Shown here piece after piece: positions 17,503 through 23,672 of a stretch of DNA of 23,994 nt (the stretch's first letter is position 1; every line of letters starts with the position of its first letter). A model generated the notes under the pieces. That model did not search any database, was not told where the DNA came from, and saw only the letters and a list, made by a program, of their open reading frames with translations. Made by a program: the position numbers and the translations under genes. Source of the stretch: a virus; IMG/VR virus record IMGVR_UViG_3300050121_000033, positions 1 through 23,994 of that record. One strand, 5' to 3'.

Positions 17503-18105
17503 ATGAACACAATCCAAATCCAAATCAAGCACCGCCTCACTGAGGTCGTCCTATTCACGGCTGAGATTCCGAGCGATACGCCGAGCGGGTTGCGGACGCG
17601 TGTTGCGCTCGAACAGGCGACGGCGGCGAAAGCGATCCTGCGCGATGCGGACCTGCGCGATGCGAACCTGGGCGGTGCGAACCTGGGCGGTGCGAACCTG
17701 GGCGGTGCGAACCTGATCGGTGCGAACCTGATCGATGCGAACCTGATCGGTGCGAACCTGCGCCGTGCGAACCTGAGCGATGCGAACCTGAGCGCAATCC
17801 GCGACGACATGTTTGCAGTGCTCTCCGCCGCGCCCAATGAAGTGCAGGGCCTAATCACCGCACTGAAAGACGGCAAGGTAGACGGCTCTACGTACGAGGG
17901 CGAATGCGCTTGCCTTGTCGGCACCATCGCTAACGTACGCGGGAAAAATTACCAAGAACTTGGCGATCTACATCCCGACTCGACGAGGCCGATAGAGAAA
18001 TTTTTCTTTGGCATCAGCAAGGGCCATACGCCCGAGAACAACCCTTTCAGCAGGCTCGCGCTGGAATGGGCCGAAGAGTGGGTTACTGCTAATCCGGCCG
18101 CATAG
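17503..18105 (+). CDS. Pentapeptide-repeat protein, first gene of the rightward operon
   Basis: 200 aa from the ATG at 17503; an upstream reading from 17371 would include terminator and operator DNA and is rejected. After 42 residues (MNTIQIQIKHRLTEVVLFTA and more) come about ten A(D/N)LXX pentapeptides (LRDADLRDANLGGANLGGAN and on, to LSDANLSAIRDD), which form a quadrilateral beta-helix of about 2.5 turns. The C-terminal half (DDMFAVLSAAPNEVQGLITA, then GTIANVRGKNYQELGDLHPD) is a separate globular region, also seen in other phage pentapeptide proteins. Some pentapeptide proteins mimic DNA and protect gyrase, but those have longer helices. Immediate-early expression under repressor control suggests a host-takeover role, unproven. 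Confidence 0.85.
   Translation: MNTIQIQIKHRLTEVVLFTAEIPSDTPSGLRTRVALEQATAAKAILRDADLRDANLGGANLGGANLGGANLIGANLIDANLIGANLRRANLSDANLSAIRDDMFAVLSAAPNEVQGLITALKDGKVDGSTYEGECACLVGTIANVRGKNYQELGDLHPDSTRPIEKFFFGISKGHTPENNPFSRLALEWAEEWVTANPAA
17641..17790 (+). repeat. Ten tandem 15-bp repeats inside the pentapeptide gene
   Basis: Ten in-frame units of the form NNCGRTGCGAACCTG, three of them identical (GGCGGTGCGAACCTG, from 17671, 17686 and 17701). The near-identity at DNA level, including synonymous sites, points to recent expansion by slippage or unequal recombination. The number of turns in the beta-helix may therefore vary between related phages. Confidence 0.9.
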
Positions 18106-18107
18106 TC

Positions 18108-18299
18108 ATGAAAGGCACAACGTATTTCGACTCTAACGGGTTCGCCCTGAATGACGCCGCCGACTGGCATTGGCTACGGGTATCCGCAGTACCAGTGACA
18201 GTGTTCACCCCGGGCTGCCCAGGCTGGATACCCTCAGTCATGCACGATGCCGTCACCGACGATTTCGGCAACCTCGTTTCTGTTCGGAGTTATCAATGA
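18108..18299 (+). CDS. Small hypothetical protein
   Basis: 63 aa, beginning MKGTTYFDSNGFALNDAADW three bases past the preceding stop and ending in an ATGA overlap with the next gene. It has two Trp residues and FTPGCPGWIPSVMHDAVTDD, suggesting a compact beta-rich fold. No recognised family, and no strong ribosome site, so translation is probably coupled. Function unknown. Confidence 0.65.
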   Translation: MKGTTYFDSNGFALNDAADWHWLRVSAVPVTVFTPGCPGWIPSVMHDAVTDDFGNLVSVRSYQ

Positions 18300-18685
18300 T
18301 CGCCCTCCCGATCTTCCAATCTGGCGATGATTTCACTCGCACCGGCGATTACGAAGAGCCGCGCCAATCTCCGCCTACCGTCAGCGAGGAGCATGCCGTC
18401 CGCGACATTCTTGCGCTGATCTTCTTCGAATCGGAGCGCGCATTCGGTCAAGATCGCACATGGTGGCTCGAATACCTCCGCGATGAGTCGATCAGCCTAG
18501 AAGAATTCACATACGGGCACCTCTTCGCGCCAATGGCATACCCGCACTTCGGGGAAACCGTGCGCGTGCGACTGAAAAAGTTTGTCGGCATCAAGGCCAA
18601 CGCATTGCTAAAGCAACAGTTCGAGGATTCGTTGCCTGGCGAAATGGACGATGAAGAAACTGAGCGTCAGGAGTTGGCGCAATGA
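18296..18685 (+). CDS. Hypothetical acidic protein
   Basis: 129 aa from the ATG at 18296 (ATGA overlap, GGAG upstream). Acidic and Glu/Asp/Phe-rich, with helical segments EEHAVRDILALIFFESERAF and ETVRVRLKKFVGIKANALLK and the C-terminal EMDDEETERQELAQ. No signal peptide, cysteine cluster or membrane segment. I do not recognise the family. The strongly acidic ends would fit a protein-binding early phage factor, but this is not diagnostic. Confidence 0.7.
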   Translation: MIALPIFQSGDDFTRTGDYEEPRQSPPTVSEEHAVRDILALIFFESERAFGQDRTWWLEYLRDESISLEEFTYGHLFAPMAYPHFGETVRVRLKKFVGIKANALLKQQFEDSLPGEMDDEETERQELAQ

Positions 18686-18792
18686 AAACCGCTCGCAAAG
18701 TAGCCGCTTTCCTGCTGGAACTGGCCGCGCTGATAGCCATCGCCGCGTTTGTTATCGCAATCGTCGTTCAACATTTGGTGGATTCGCTATGA
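18682..18792 (+). CDS. Tiny single-pass membrane protein
   Basis: 36 aa with ATGA overlaps on both sides and GGAG 8 bases before the start. A basic start (MKTARK) is followed by a long hydrophobic span (VAAFLLELAALIAIAAFVIA) and the short tail VQHLVDSL. The positive-inside rule predicts the N-terminus in the cytoplasm. Unknown function. Confidence 0.6.
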   Translation: MKTARKVAAFLLELAALIAIAAFVIAIVVQHLVDSL

Positions 18793-19154
18793 GCATCACG
18801 CACTCACCCGGCCCTTTGTCGGTCGCAGATATGAAAACGGACCATACCGCAACGCCCTGGACGCTAACCACAGTTCGCACGAGCGCCGGACTTTGCCACA
18901 AGGTAGGCCCGTTTCCGTGGCGCAATGGCAAAGTAAACCACGCGTGCATCTACGACGACTTCCCCGGGTGCACTGGCGGCACTCCTGAGTTGGTTGCAAA
19001 CGCCCACCTGATCGCCGCCGCGCCGGATCTGCTCGAAGCTGCTCAGCGTGCACTCAACTATATCGCCAACACGGAAAGTGAGATGGGCACCACGTTTGCG
19101 ACTGGCGACATGCTACGCGCCGCCATCGCCAAAGCTCTCGGAGAATTGCAATGA
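18789..19154 (+). CDS. Conserved-type phage protein
   Basis: 121 aa from the ATG at 18789. The C-terminal half, PELVANAHLIAAAPDLLEAA with the following Arg-Ala-Leu helix, is a motif shared by many small phage early proteins of Gram-negative hosts. These often end, as here, with a short helix (LRAAIAKALGELQ). The N-terminal half (ATPWTLTTVRTSAGLCHKVG) is strand-rich and contains CIYDDFPGC. The biochemical role of this family is not known to me. ATGA overlaps both sides. Confidence 0.78.
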   Translation: MSITHSPGPLSVADMKTDHTATPWTLTTVRTSAGLCHKVGPFPWRNGKVNHACIYDDFPGCTGGTPELVANAHLIAAAPDLLEAAQRALNYIANTESEMGTTFATGDMLRAAIAKALGELQ

Positions 19155-19351
19155 GCAGAATTCCTTTTGGTGGCCCCGGTGACATTCCACCCGTAGATAT
19201 CTGCTGCGAAGGCGATCAATTCGAGAATGTCATCCGAGCGTATGGCGTGGTCAGCGCCTGCGAGTGGTTCGGCCATGCCCCTGGCAGTGAATTCACTGCT
19301 GACGCGATCAATACCTTGCGCGAGCGCTCAGCTATCGGAGAACCAGCATGA
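19151..19351 (+). CDS. Small hypothetical protein
   Basis: 66 aa with an ATGA overlap at each end. It begins MSRIPFGGPGDIPPVDICCE; the rest looks helical (NVIRAYGVVSACEWFGHAPG, then AINTLRERSAIGEP). Several cysteines but no CxxC zinc site. Family not recognised. Confidence 0.65.
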   Translation: MSRIPFGGPGDIPPVDICCEGDQFENVIRAYGVVSACEWFGHAPGSEFTADAINTLRERSAIGEPA

Positions 19352-19488
19352 AACCCAAACCCTGGTCCATCAAAGAGCGCTTCGAACTCGCCATCTTGGC
19401 ATTCGCATTCGCCATCGCAATCGTCATGGCAGTCGTTCTGCCGACGATTGAGGAGCATCAAGTGTATTTGCACTCTGCGGCGAGATAA
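19348..19488 (+). CDS. Tiny single-pass membrane protein
   Basis: 46 aa, ATGA overlap at its start, GGAG 8 bases upstream. A basic N-terminus (MKPKPWSIKERF) leads to one hydrophobic span (LAILAFAFAIAIVMAVVLP) and a 15-residue outer tail (TIEEHQVYLHSAAR). It is the second such peptide in this operon and directly precedes recT. Function unknown. Confidence 0.6.
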   Translation: MKPKPWSIKERFELAILAFAFAIAIVMAVVLPTIEEHQVYLHSAAR

Positions 19489-19497
19489 GAGAAAAAT

Positions 19498-20478
19498 ATG
19501 AGCAATCTCCAAGTCATCACTCAAGAAATCTACGACACGCGGGATGCTTTCGCTGCGGTGCTGTCAGATCAATCGATCAGCTTCGAGCGTGAGGCGGGTT
19601 TCGCAATACAGGTTCTCCAGCAAAACGATTTTTCGTTGGGCGTTGCCATGAAGAACCGGCAGTCGGTAATCAACGCAATCACCAACATTGCCGCAATCGG
19701 GATCAGTCTCAACCCTGCAAAGAAGCAAGCCTATCTCGTGCCACGCGATGGTCGGATCTGTCTTGATATCTCCTATATGGGATTGATCGATCTGGCAGTG
19801 TCCACAGGTTCGATCAAATGGGCGCAGGCGAATCTTGTTCACGAGAACGATAACTTCGCCCTCAATGGCTACGATGCGCCGCCTACGCACGTTTTTAATC
19901 CGTTCTCGAAGGATCGTGGCGAGATTGTCGGTGCGTATGTAGTTGCCAAGACGGCTGATGGTGATTATCTGACCGAAACCATGTCTCGCGCCGATATCGA
20001 TGGAATCATGAATCGATCTCAGTCGGTGAAATCCGGCAAGTCATCGCCTTGGAAAACCGATTACGGCGAAATGGCAAAGAAGACAGTTGTGAAGCGCGCA
20101 AGCAAATACTGGCCGAAGACGGATCGGCTCGATGTTGCCACTCACCACCTGAATACCGATGGTGGAGAGGGTATTGATTTCAAAGATACGCCACGCGCCG
20201 ATCCTGACCTACTGCCGCGCCTGCGCAAGCTGGTAGATGCTGCGCCAGACACCCAAGCCCTCACCAAAGTCTGGACGGATGGTCTGGCAGAGGTGAAAGC
20301 AACCAAAGACATGGCTGTCTACAACGCGTTCAAGGCGTATGTCACGCAGCGTGGAACCATATTGCGCGGCGAAGCTACGCCAACAGCAACACCGCCCAAC
20401 GATGGCAAGACGATCGATGAAGAGCGTGCGCCGGAAGATGAGGGGTTTGGGCAAGACACAGGAGCACAACATGAGTGA
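19498..20478 (+). CDS. recT: RecT-family single-strand annealing protein
   Basis: 326 aa. The core spans about residues 15-235: SFEREAGFAIQVLQQNDFSL, RQSVINAITNIAAIGISLNP followed by KKQAYLVPRDGRICLDISYM (the 'GL.P.....YLVP....... DYRG'-like region), GEIVGAYVVAKTADG, and SSPWKTDYGEMAKKTVVKRA ('F.EM..KT....L'). RecT binds single-stranded DNA and anneals complementary strands, working with a 5'-3' exonuclease, here the YqaJ protein encoded next. The acidic C-terminal tail (TIDEERAPEDEGFGQDTGAQ) is typical of such proteins and may bind partners. It overlaps the exonuclease start by 8 bases. Confidence 0.95.
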   Translation: MSNLQVITQEIYDTRDAFAAVLSDQSISFEREAGFAIQVLQQNDFSLGVAMKNRQSVINAITNIAAIGISLNPAKKQAYLVPRDGRICLDISYMGLIDLAVSTGSIKWAQANLVHENDNFALNGYDAPPTHVFNPFSKDRGEIVGAYVVAKTADGDYLTETMSRADIDGIMNRSQSVKSGKSSPWKTDYGEMAKKTVVKRASKYWPKTDRLDVATHHLNTDGGEGIDFKDTPRADPDLLPRLRKLVDAAPDTQALTKVWTDGLAEVKATKDMAVYNAFKAYVTQRGTILRGEATPTATPPNDGKTIDEERAPEDEGFGQDTGAQHE

Positions 20479-21118
20479 TTACCTGATCTGCCAGCACGAG
20501 CAGGGCACGGACGGATGGAAGCGTGATCGACTTGGCAAAGCTACCGGCTCTCGTGCGGCTGACATGATGGCGAAAACCGCGAAAGGCGTCTGGTCTGCCA
20601 AACGTGCCGACTACATGTTTGAGCTGGCTATCGAGAAGCTCACGAATGAACCGGCTGTCGATATCTACGTCTCGCGTGAAATGCAGTGGGGCGTCGATAA
20701 CGAGCCATTTGCGCGCATGGCATACGAAGAGCAGACGGGAAATATTGCTCTCGAAAGCGGCTTCTTCTATCTGCCCAACATCGCGGCAGGATGCAGCGTG
20801 GACGGGCTGTTTGTTGAGGCTGGCAAGACCGGTTTGCTCGAAACAAAATGCCCAAAGAGCACCACGCACATTCGCTACATGCAAGCGCAGACCATCCCCG
20901 ACGAATACAAGCCGCAATGCCTGCACAACATTTGGGTATCGGGTGCCGAGTTCGCCGATTTCGTGTCGTTTGATCCACGCATGCCTGAGCCCTTGCAGCT
21001 TTTCATCCATCGCTACACGCCCACATTCGAAGAGTTGCTGGCGCATGAAGTCGCAGTCAATCAGTTCTTGGCCGAGGTCGATGGCTTGGTCGAAAACCTC
21101 CTCAAACTTGCCGCATAA
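20471..21118 (+). CDS. YqaJ-family 5'-3' exonuclease (lambda Exo-like)
   Basis: 215 aa from the ATG at 20471 with AGGAG upstream. The PD-(D/E)XK core is visible: RLGKATGSRAADMM, then MQWGVDNEPFARMAYEE (Glu78), AAGCSVDGLF (Asp111) and LLETKCPKST with Glu124-x-Lys126, all conserved catalytic positions. The later YKPQCLHNIWVSGAEFADF is the usual 'Y..Q...QM.V.G' region. This enzyme chews 5' strands from double-strand ends to give single strands for RecT. Together with NinB and RusA (minus strand) the phage has a complete recombination set. Confidence 0.94.
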   Translation: MSDYLICQHEQGTDGWKRDRLGKATGSRAADMMAKTAKGVWSAKRADYMFELAIEKLTNEPAVDIYVSREMQWGVDNEPFARMAYEEQTGNIALESGFFYLPNIAAGCSVDGLFVEAGKTGLLETKCPKSTTHIRYMQAQTIPDEYKPQCLHNIWVSGAEFADFVSFDPRMPEPLQLFIHRYTPTFEELLAHEVAVNQFLAEVDGLVENLLKLAA

Positions 21119-21126
21119 GGATAACC

Positions 21127-21741
21127 ATGAATCTCGCCCTATTTTACGACACGGAAACAACTGGCCTCCCGCTTTTCAAGGAGCCGTCTGAGCATCCCGA
21201 CCAGCCGCACATCGTCCAGTTAGCCGCCGCATTGGTTGACCTGGACACGCGAAACATCATCAACAGTATCGATTTGGTCATCAAGCCCGATGGCTGGACG
21301 ATTCCTGACGCTGTTGCGGCTATTCACGGCATTACCACCGAGCATGCGATGGACGTAGGCGTACCTGCGCACATGGCAATCGAAATGTTCCTAGAAATGT
21401 GGGGTGTAAAGCGTACCCGCATTGCCCACAACGAACAGTTTGATGCGCGCCTGGTACGAATCGCCTGCATGCGTCACGCGCCGCAATGTGCCGACATGTG
21501 GAAAGACGGTAAGGCCGAATGTACGGCGATTATGGCTACGCCCATCGTCAAGGCCCCGCCCACTGCCAAGATGATCGCCGCTGGCCGCAATCACTACAAG
21601 ACCGCCAACCTGGCCGAGGCCGTTCTCCACCTCACCGGCAAGCCCCTGGTCAATGCGCACAGCGCCATGGCTGATGTGACCGGCTGCATGGATGTGTACT
21701 TCGCTATTCGGACGATGGCTGACGCCGCTAAAGCCGCTTAA
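21127..21741 (+). CDS. DnaQ-like 3'-5' exonuclease (DEDDh)
   Basis: 204 aa. Exo I motif YDTETTG (Asp8, Glu10), Exo II HNEQFDARL (Asp106), and Exo III NAHSAMADVTG with His178 and Asp183 make a full DEDDh active site. Such enzymes degrade single-stranded DNA 3'-5', proofread, or trim RNA. It is preceded by AAGGATAACC and lies 8 bases past the YqaJ stop. Here it probably trims 3' tails during recombination or replication. It has no polymerase domain attached. Confidence 0.93.
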   Translation: MNLALFYDTETTGLPLFKEPSEHPDQPHIVQLAAALVDLDTRNIINSIDLVIKPDGWTIPDAVAAIHGITTEHAMDVGVPAHMAIEMFLEMWGVKRTRIAHNEQFDARLVRIACMRHAPQCADMWKDGKAECTAIMATPIVKAPPTAKMIAAGRNHYKTANLAEAVLHLTGKPLVNAHSAMADVTGCMDVYFAIRTMADAAKAA

Positions 21742-21770
21742 CCCCACGCACGACCCCACAGGAGCATTAC

Positions 21771-21890
21771 ATGGACGATCAATCCATCGAGCAGGTCAAG
21801 AAACTCTACGAGGTGCTGGGCGGCGATATCAGCATCAGCGTGGAACCGGCGCAGGATAAGCAGGCTGGCTTGGATCTGAGGGCAGCATGA
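21771..21890 (+). CDS. Small acidic hypothetical peptide
   Basis: 39 aa, MDDQSIEQVKKLYEVLGGDI and on. GGAG lies 7 bases before the ATG, and the stop overlaps the next start (ATGA). Mostly one amphipathic helix plus a polar tail. No family recognised. The good translation signals support it. Confidence 0.55.
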   Translation: MDDQSIEQVKKLYEVLGGDISISVEPAQDKQAGLDLRAA

Positions 21891-22123
21891 CACGCCAAGG
21901 TCAATCCAAGCGCGGAAGTGTCTCTGAGGCCATCGTTAATGTGATCGTCGGCTACGGCATCAATATGACCGCTAACGCAGTGCTGTTCCCGCTGTTCGGG
22001 TGGCACATATCGCTGCGGCAAAACATCGCCCTCGGCGTCTTCTACACCGCAATATCGCTCGTGCGCTCGTACTGCCTGCGCCGCACTTTCAACTGGATCG
22101 GCTTCGGCCGTAAAGGAATATGA
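21887..22123 (+). CDS. DUF7220-like small membrane protein
   Basis: 78 aa. A polar start (MTRQGQSKRGSVSEAIVN) leads to two hydrophobic spans, about 18-36 (IVNVIVGYGINMTANAVLFP) and 44-62 (ISLRQNIALGVFYTAISLVR), and a basic end RSYCLRRTFNWIGFGRKG. This 'E...N...G......VFPLFG..... N......T..S..RSY.LRR.FN' pattern is common in phages and is, I believe, classed as DUF7220. Role unknown. The stop codon overlaps the methyltransferase start. Confidence 0.8.
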   Translation: MTRQGQSKRGSVSEAIVNVIVGYGINMTANAVLFPLFGWHISLRQNIALGVFYTAISLVRSYCLRRTFNWIGFGRKGI

Positions 22124-22893
22124 ATGAGCTGTATATTCAGCGCCGCGATGGTGAAGGCTTGCGGGAACTCGCGCTCTTCGCTGGTGCCGGCGGAGGCATC
22201 CTCGGCGGTCACCTCCTTGGATGGCGAACCGTGTGCGCAGTTGAACGTGATGCCTACGCCGCACAAGTTCTCGCGCAACGACAAAACGATGGATGCCTCA
22301 GACCATTCCCGATTTGGTCTGACGTGTGCAGTTTTGACGGCCGACCGTGGCGCGGCATTGTTGATGTCGTATCTGGCGGCTTTCCGTGCCAGGACATCAG
22401 CGCGTCTGGCAACGGCAAAGGACTCTCTGGAGAACGAAGTGGACTCTGGACGGAAATGTTCCGGATCATTCGCGAGGTGGAGCCCGAATACGTTTTCGTG
22501 GAAAACAGCCCAATTCTCACTTCTAGGGGGCTTGGAACCGTTCTTGGAGATCTGGCCTCGATCGGGTTCGATGCGCAGTGGGATGTGTTTTCAGCAGCCG
22601 ACTTCGGCGCCGATCACCTACGCGAACGTATCTGGATTGTTGCCCACTCCAACAAAATCCTGGGCTCGCCGCGGGCCTGGCCTAAGCAACAATCTGAACC
22701 GCTTGCGCATGACCCTATGGGTTACGCAAACCTGTCTGGCGATAGTCGCAGCCGTTGGGTGGCGCTGGCCTCCCAGTTTCGTCGAATGGATGATGGGATG
22801 GCCCATTCAGTGGACCGCACTGCGGCCCTTGGAAACGGCCAAGTTCCACGAGTGGCAGCAGCAGCATTCACCATTCTCAGCAATCGATTCTAA
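22120..22893 (+). CDS. C5 cytosine DNA methyltransferase (short form)
   Basis: 257 aa. Motif I LALFAGAGGGILGGHL for AdoMet, the motif II acid in AVERD, motif IV GGFPCQDIS with nucleophile Cys90, motif VI as FVENS (128-130), motif VIII RERIWIV (168-174), and motif X GNGQVP (238-243) are all present and in order, so catalysis is plausible. Only about 60 residues lie between motifs VIII and X, so the target-recognition region is unusually small. It would methylate phage DNA, perhaps to evade host restriction. The ATG at 22120 overlaps the previous stop (ATGA), but the SD (AAGGA) is only 2 bases away. The entire gene is overlapped in the +1 frame by the ORF at 22124-22906. Confidence 0.88.
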   Translation: MNELYIQRRDGEGLRELALFAGAGGGILGGHLLGWRTVCAVERDAYAAQVLAQRQNDGCLRPFPIWSDVCSFDGRPWRGIVDVVSGGFPCQDISASGNGKGLSGERSGLWTEMFRIIREVEPEYVFVENSPILTSRGLGTVLGDLASIGFDAQWDVFSAADFGADHLRERIWIVAHSNKILGSPRAWPKQQSEPLAHDPMGYANLSGDSRSRWVALASQFRRMDDGMAHSVDRTAALGNGQVPRVAAAAFTILSNRF

Positions 22894-22906
22894 GGAAACA
22901 GCATGA
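22124..22906 (+). CDS. Overlapping +1-frame ORF covering the whole methyltransferase gene
   Basis: 260 aa, open from 22124 to 22906. Its ATG lies 6 bases from the AAGGA site, a better distance than for the methyltransferase ATG four bases earlier. Its stop overlaps the next gene start as ATGA, the rule in this operon. The product has blocks I recognise from many phage and metagenome proteins: GAALLMSYLAAFRARTSARL, SWKTAQFSLLGGLEPF, WPRSGSMRSG, LLPTPT, and PSFVEWMMGWPIQWTALRPL. Such proteins are usually annotated methyltransferase-like or hypothetical. They correspond residue for residue to the +1 frame of C5 methyltransferases (the motif X DNA gives this WMMGWP block). It may be a real overprinted gene, or a frame kept open by codon bias. 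Confidence 0.45.
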   Translation: MSCIFSAAMVKACGNSRSSLVPAEASSAVTSLDGEPCAQLNVMPTPHKFSRNDKTMDASDHSRFGLTCAVLTADRGAALLMSYLAAFRARTSARLATAKDSLENEVDSGRKCSGSFARWSPNTFSWKTAQFSLLGGLEPFLEIWPRSGSMRSGMCFQQPTSAPITYANVSGLLPTPTKSWARRGPGLSNNLNRLRMTLWVTQTCLAIVAAVGWRWPPSFVEWMMGWPIQWTALRPLETAKFHEWQQQHSPFSAIDSKETA

Positions 22907-23322
22907 CCCACCCTGACCACCCTACCCCCGATCCCACGAATGCGAAGGCAGCATTCACGCACCGTGAATTAACGCGCCGCACGATCAAAAGTTGGCAAAG
23001 ATGCGATCCGAAGGTCATGTCTACGATGTCGGAAGCTGCAATCTTTCTCGCATTGGATGATGCTCGTGCCGACATTCTCACGCTTTCGACATTGCGCTAC
23101 GCTGCACCTGTTGCTGCGGTGCCTGGGTGGATCAGCGTGGAGGATCGATTGCCAGAGCTGGGGGGTTCTATAGCTGTGGTTATCTACGATAAATATGTCT
23201 TCTCGGGCAAGTACGAGGGGAACACTAATTTCGGCCATAGATGTTTAGACCGGCTATCTAGCAGATGGTATAGCTTCGATCTGTGGCATCCACTACCCGC
23301 CGCGGCGGAGGTGAAATCATGA
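22903..23322 (+). CDS. DUF551-domain protein
   Basis: 139 aa, start 22903 with AAGGA upstream. The first 70 residues are helical, including KAAFTHRELTRRTIKSWQR and ARADILTLSTLRY. The C-terminal half has the DUF551 pattern: GWISVEDRLPELGGSIAVVI, a variable centre, then RWYSFDLWHPLPAAAE ('W......WMPLP.PP'). DUF551 is a small beta fold found widely in phage early proteins, with unknown function. The stop overlaps the next start (ATGA). Confidence 0.87.
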   Translation: MTHPDHPTPDPTNAKAAFTHRELTRRTIKSWQRCDPKVMSTMSEAAIFLALDDARADILTLSTLRYAAPVAAVPGWISVEDRLPELGGSIAVVIYDKYVFSGKYEGNTNFGHRCLDRLSSRWYSFDLWHPLPAAAEVKS

Positions 23323-23672
23323 GCGATATCTATCAAGCCACGTATGACGCCGTACGCAGTCGTATCTCGGGCGGCAATATTTCCGAAGCGTTTCAGGAGG
23401 CGATCGGTCAGCAAGTCCACTACCTAGCTCTGTCCATAGAGGCCGTCAGAACGGAGTATGGGCAAGCTGCCGATACGCAGCGTGTGGCAGCGCTGGAAAC
23501 CATGCGCCCTTCGGTTATTTACCGACCAGCGATCAGCATCGATGGCAGCCAGTGGTGCGCTCTCTATGGTGAGAATCTGCAAGATGGCGTTGCGGGATTT
23601 GGAGATAGTCCAGCTCTGGCGATGGCGGACTTCGATGCTAATTGGATATTGCCATTGGAGGTGAAACCATGA
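23319..23672 (+). CDS. Hypothetical accessory protein
   Basis: 117 aa. A strong GGAGGTGAAATC precedes the ATG at 23319. It begins MSDIYQATYDAVRSRISGGN followed by a long helix (SEAFQEAIGQQVHYLALSIE). The second half is a small domain, PAISIDGSQWCALYGENLQD, GVAGFGDSPALAMADFDANW, resembling the 'G.G.SP..A..DF...W' phage domain that binds nothing known. The stop overlaps the next start. Function unknown. Confidence 0.8.
   Translation: MSDIYQATYDAVRSRISGGNISEAFQEAIGQQVHYLALSIEAVRTEYGQAADTQRVAALETMRPSVIYRPAISIDGSQWCALYGENLQDGVAGFGDSPALAMADFDANWILPLEVKP

Noticed and set aside
17641-17790. CRISPR-like array
   Set aside because: The 15-bp units are tandem, have no spacers, and encode in-frame pentapeptides.
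20375-21160. 261-codon minus-strand frame opposite the YqaJ gene
   Set aside because: Fully antisense to a protein with all catalytic residues; His/Arg/Cys-rich shadow composition.
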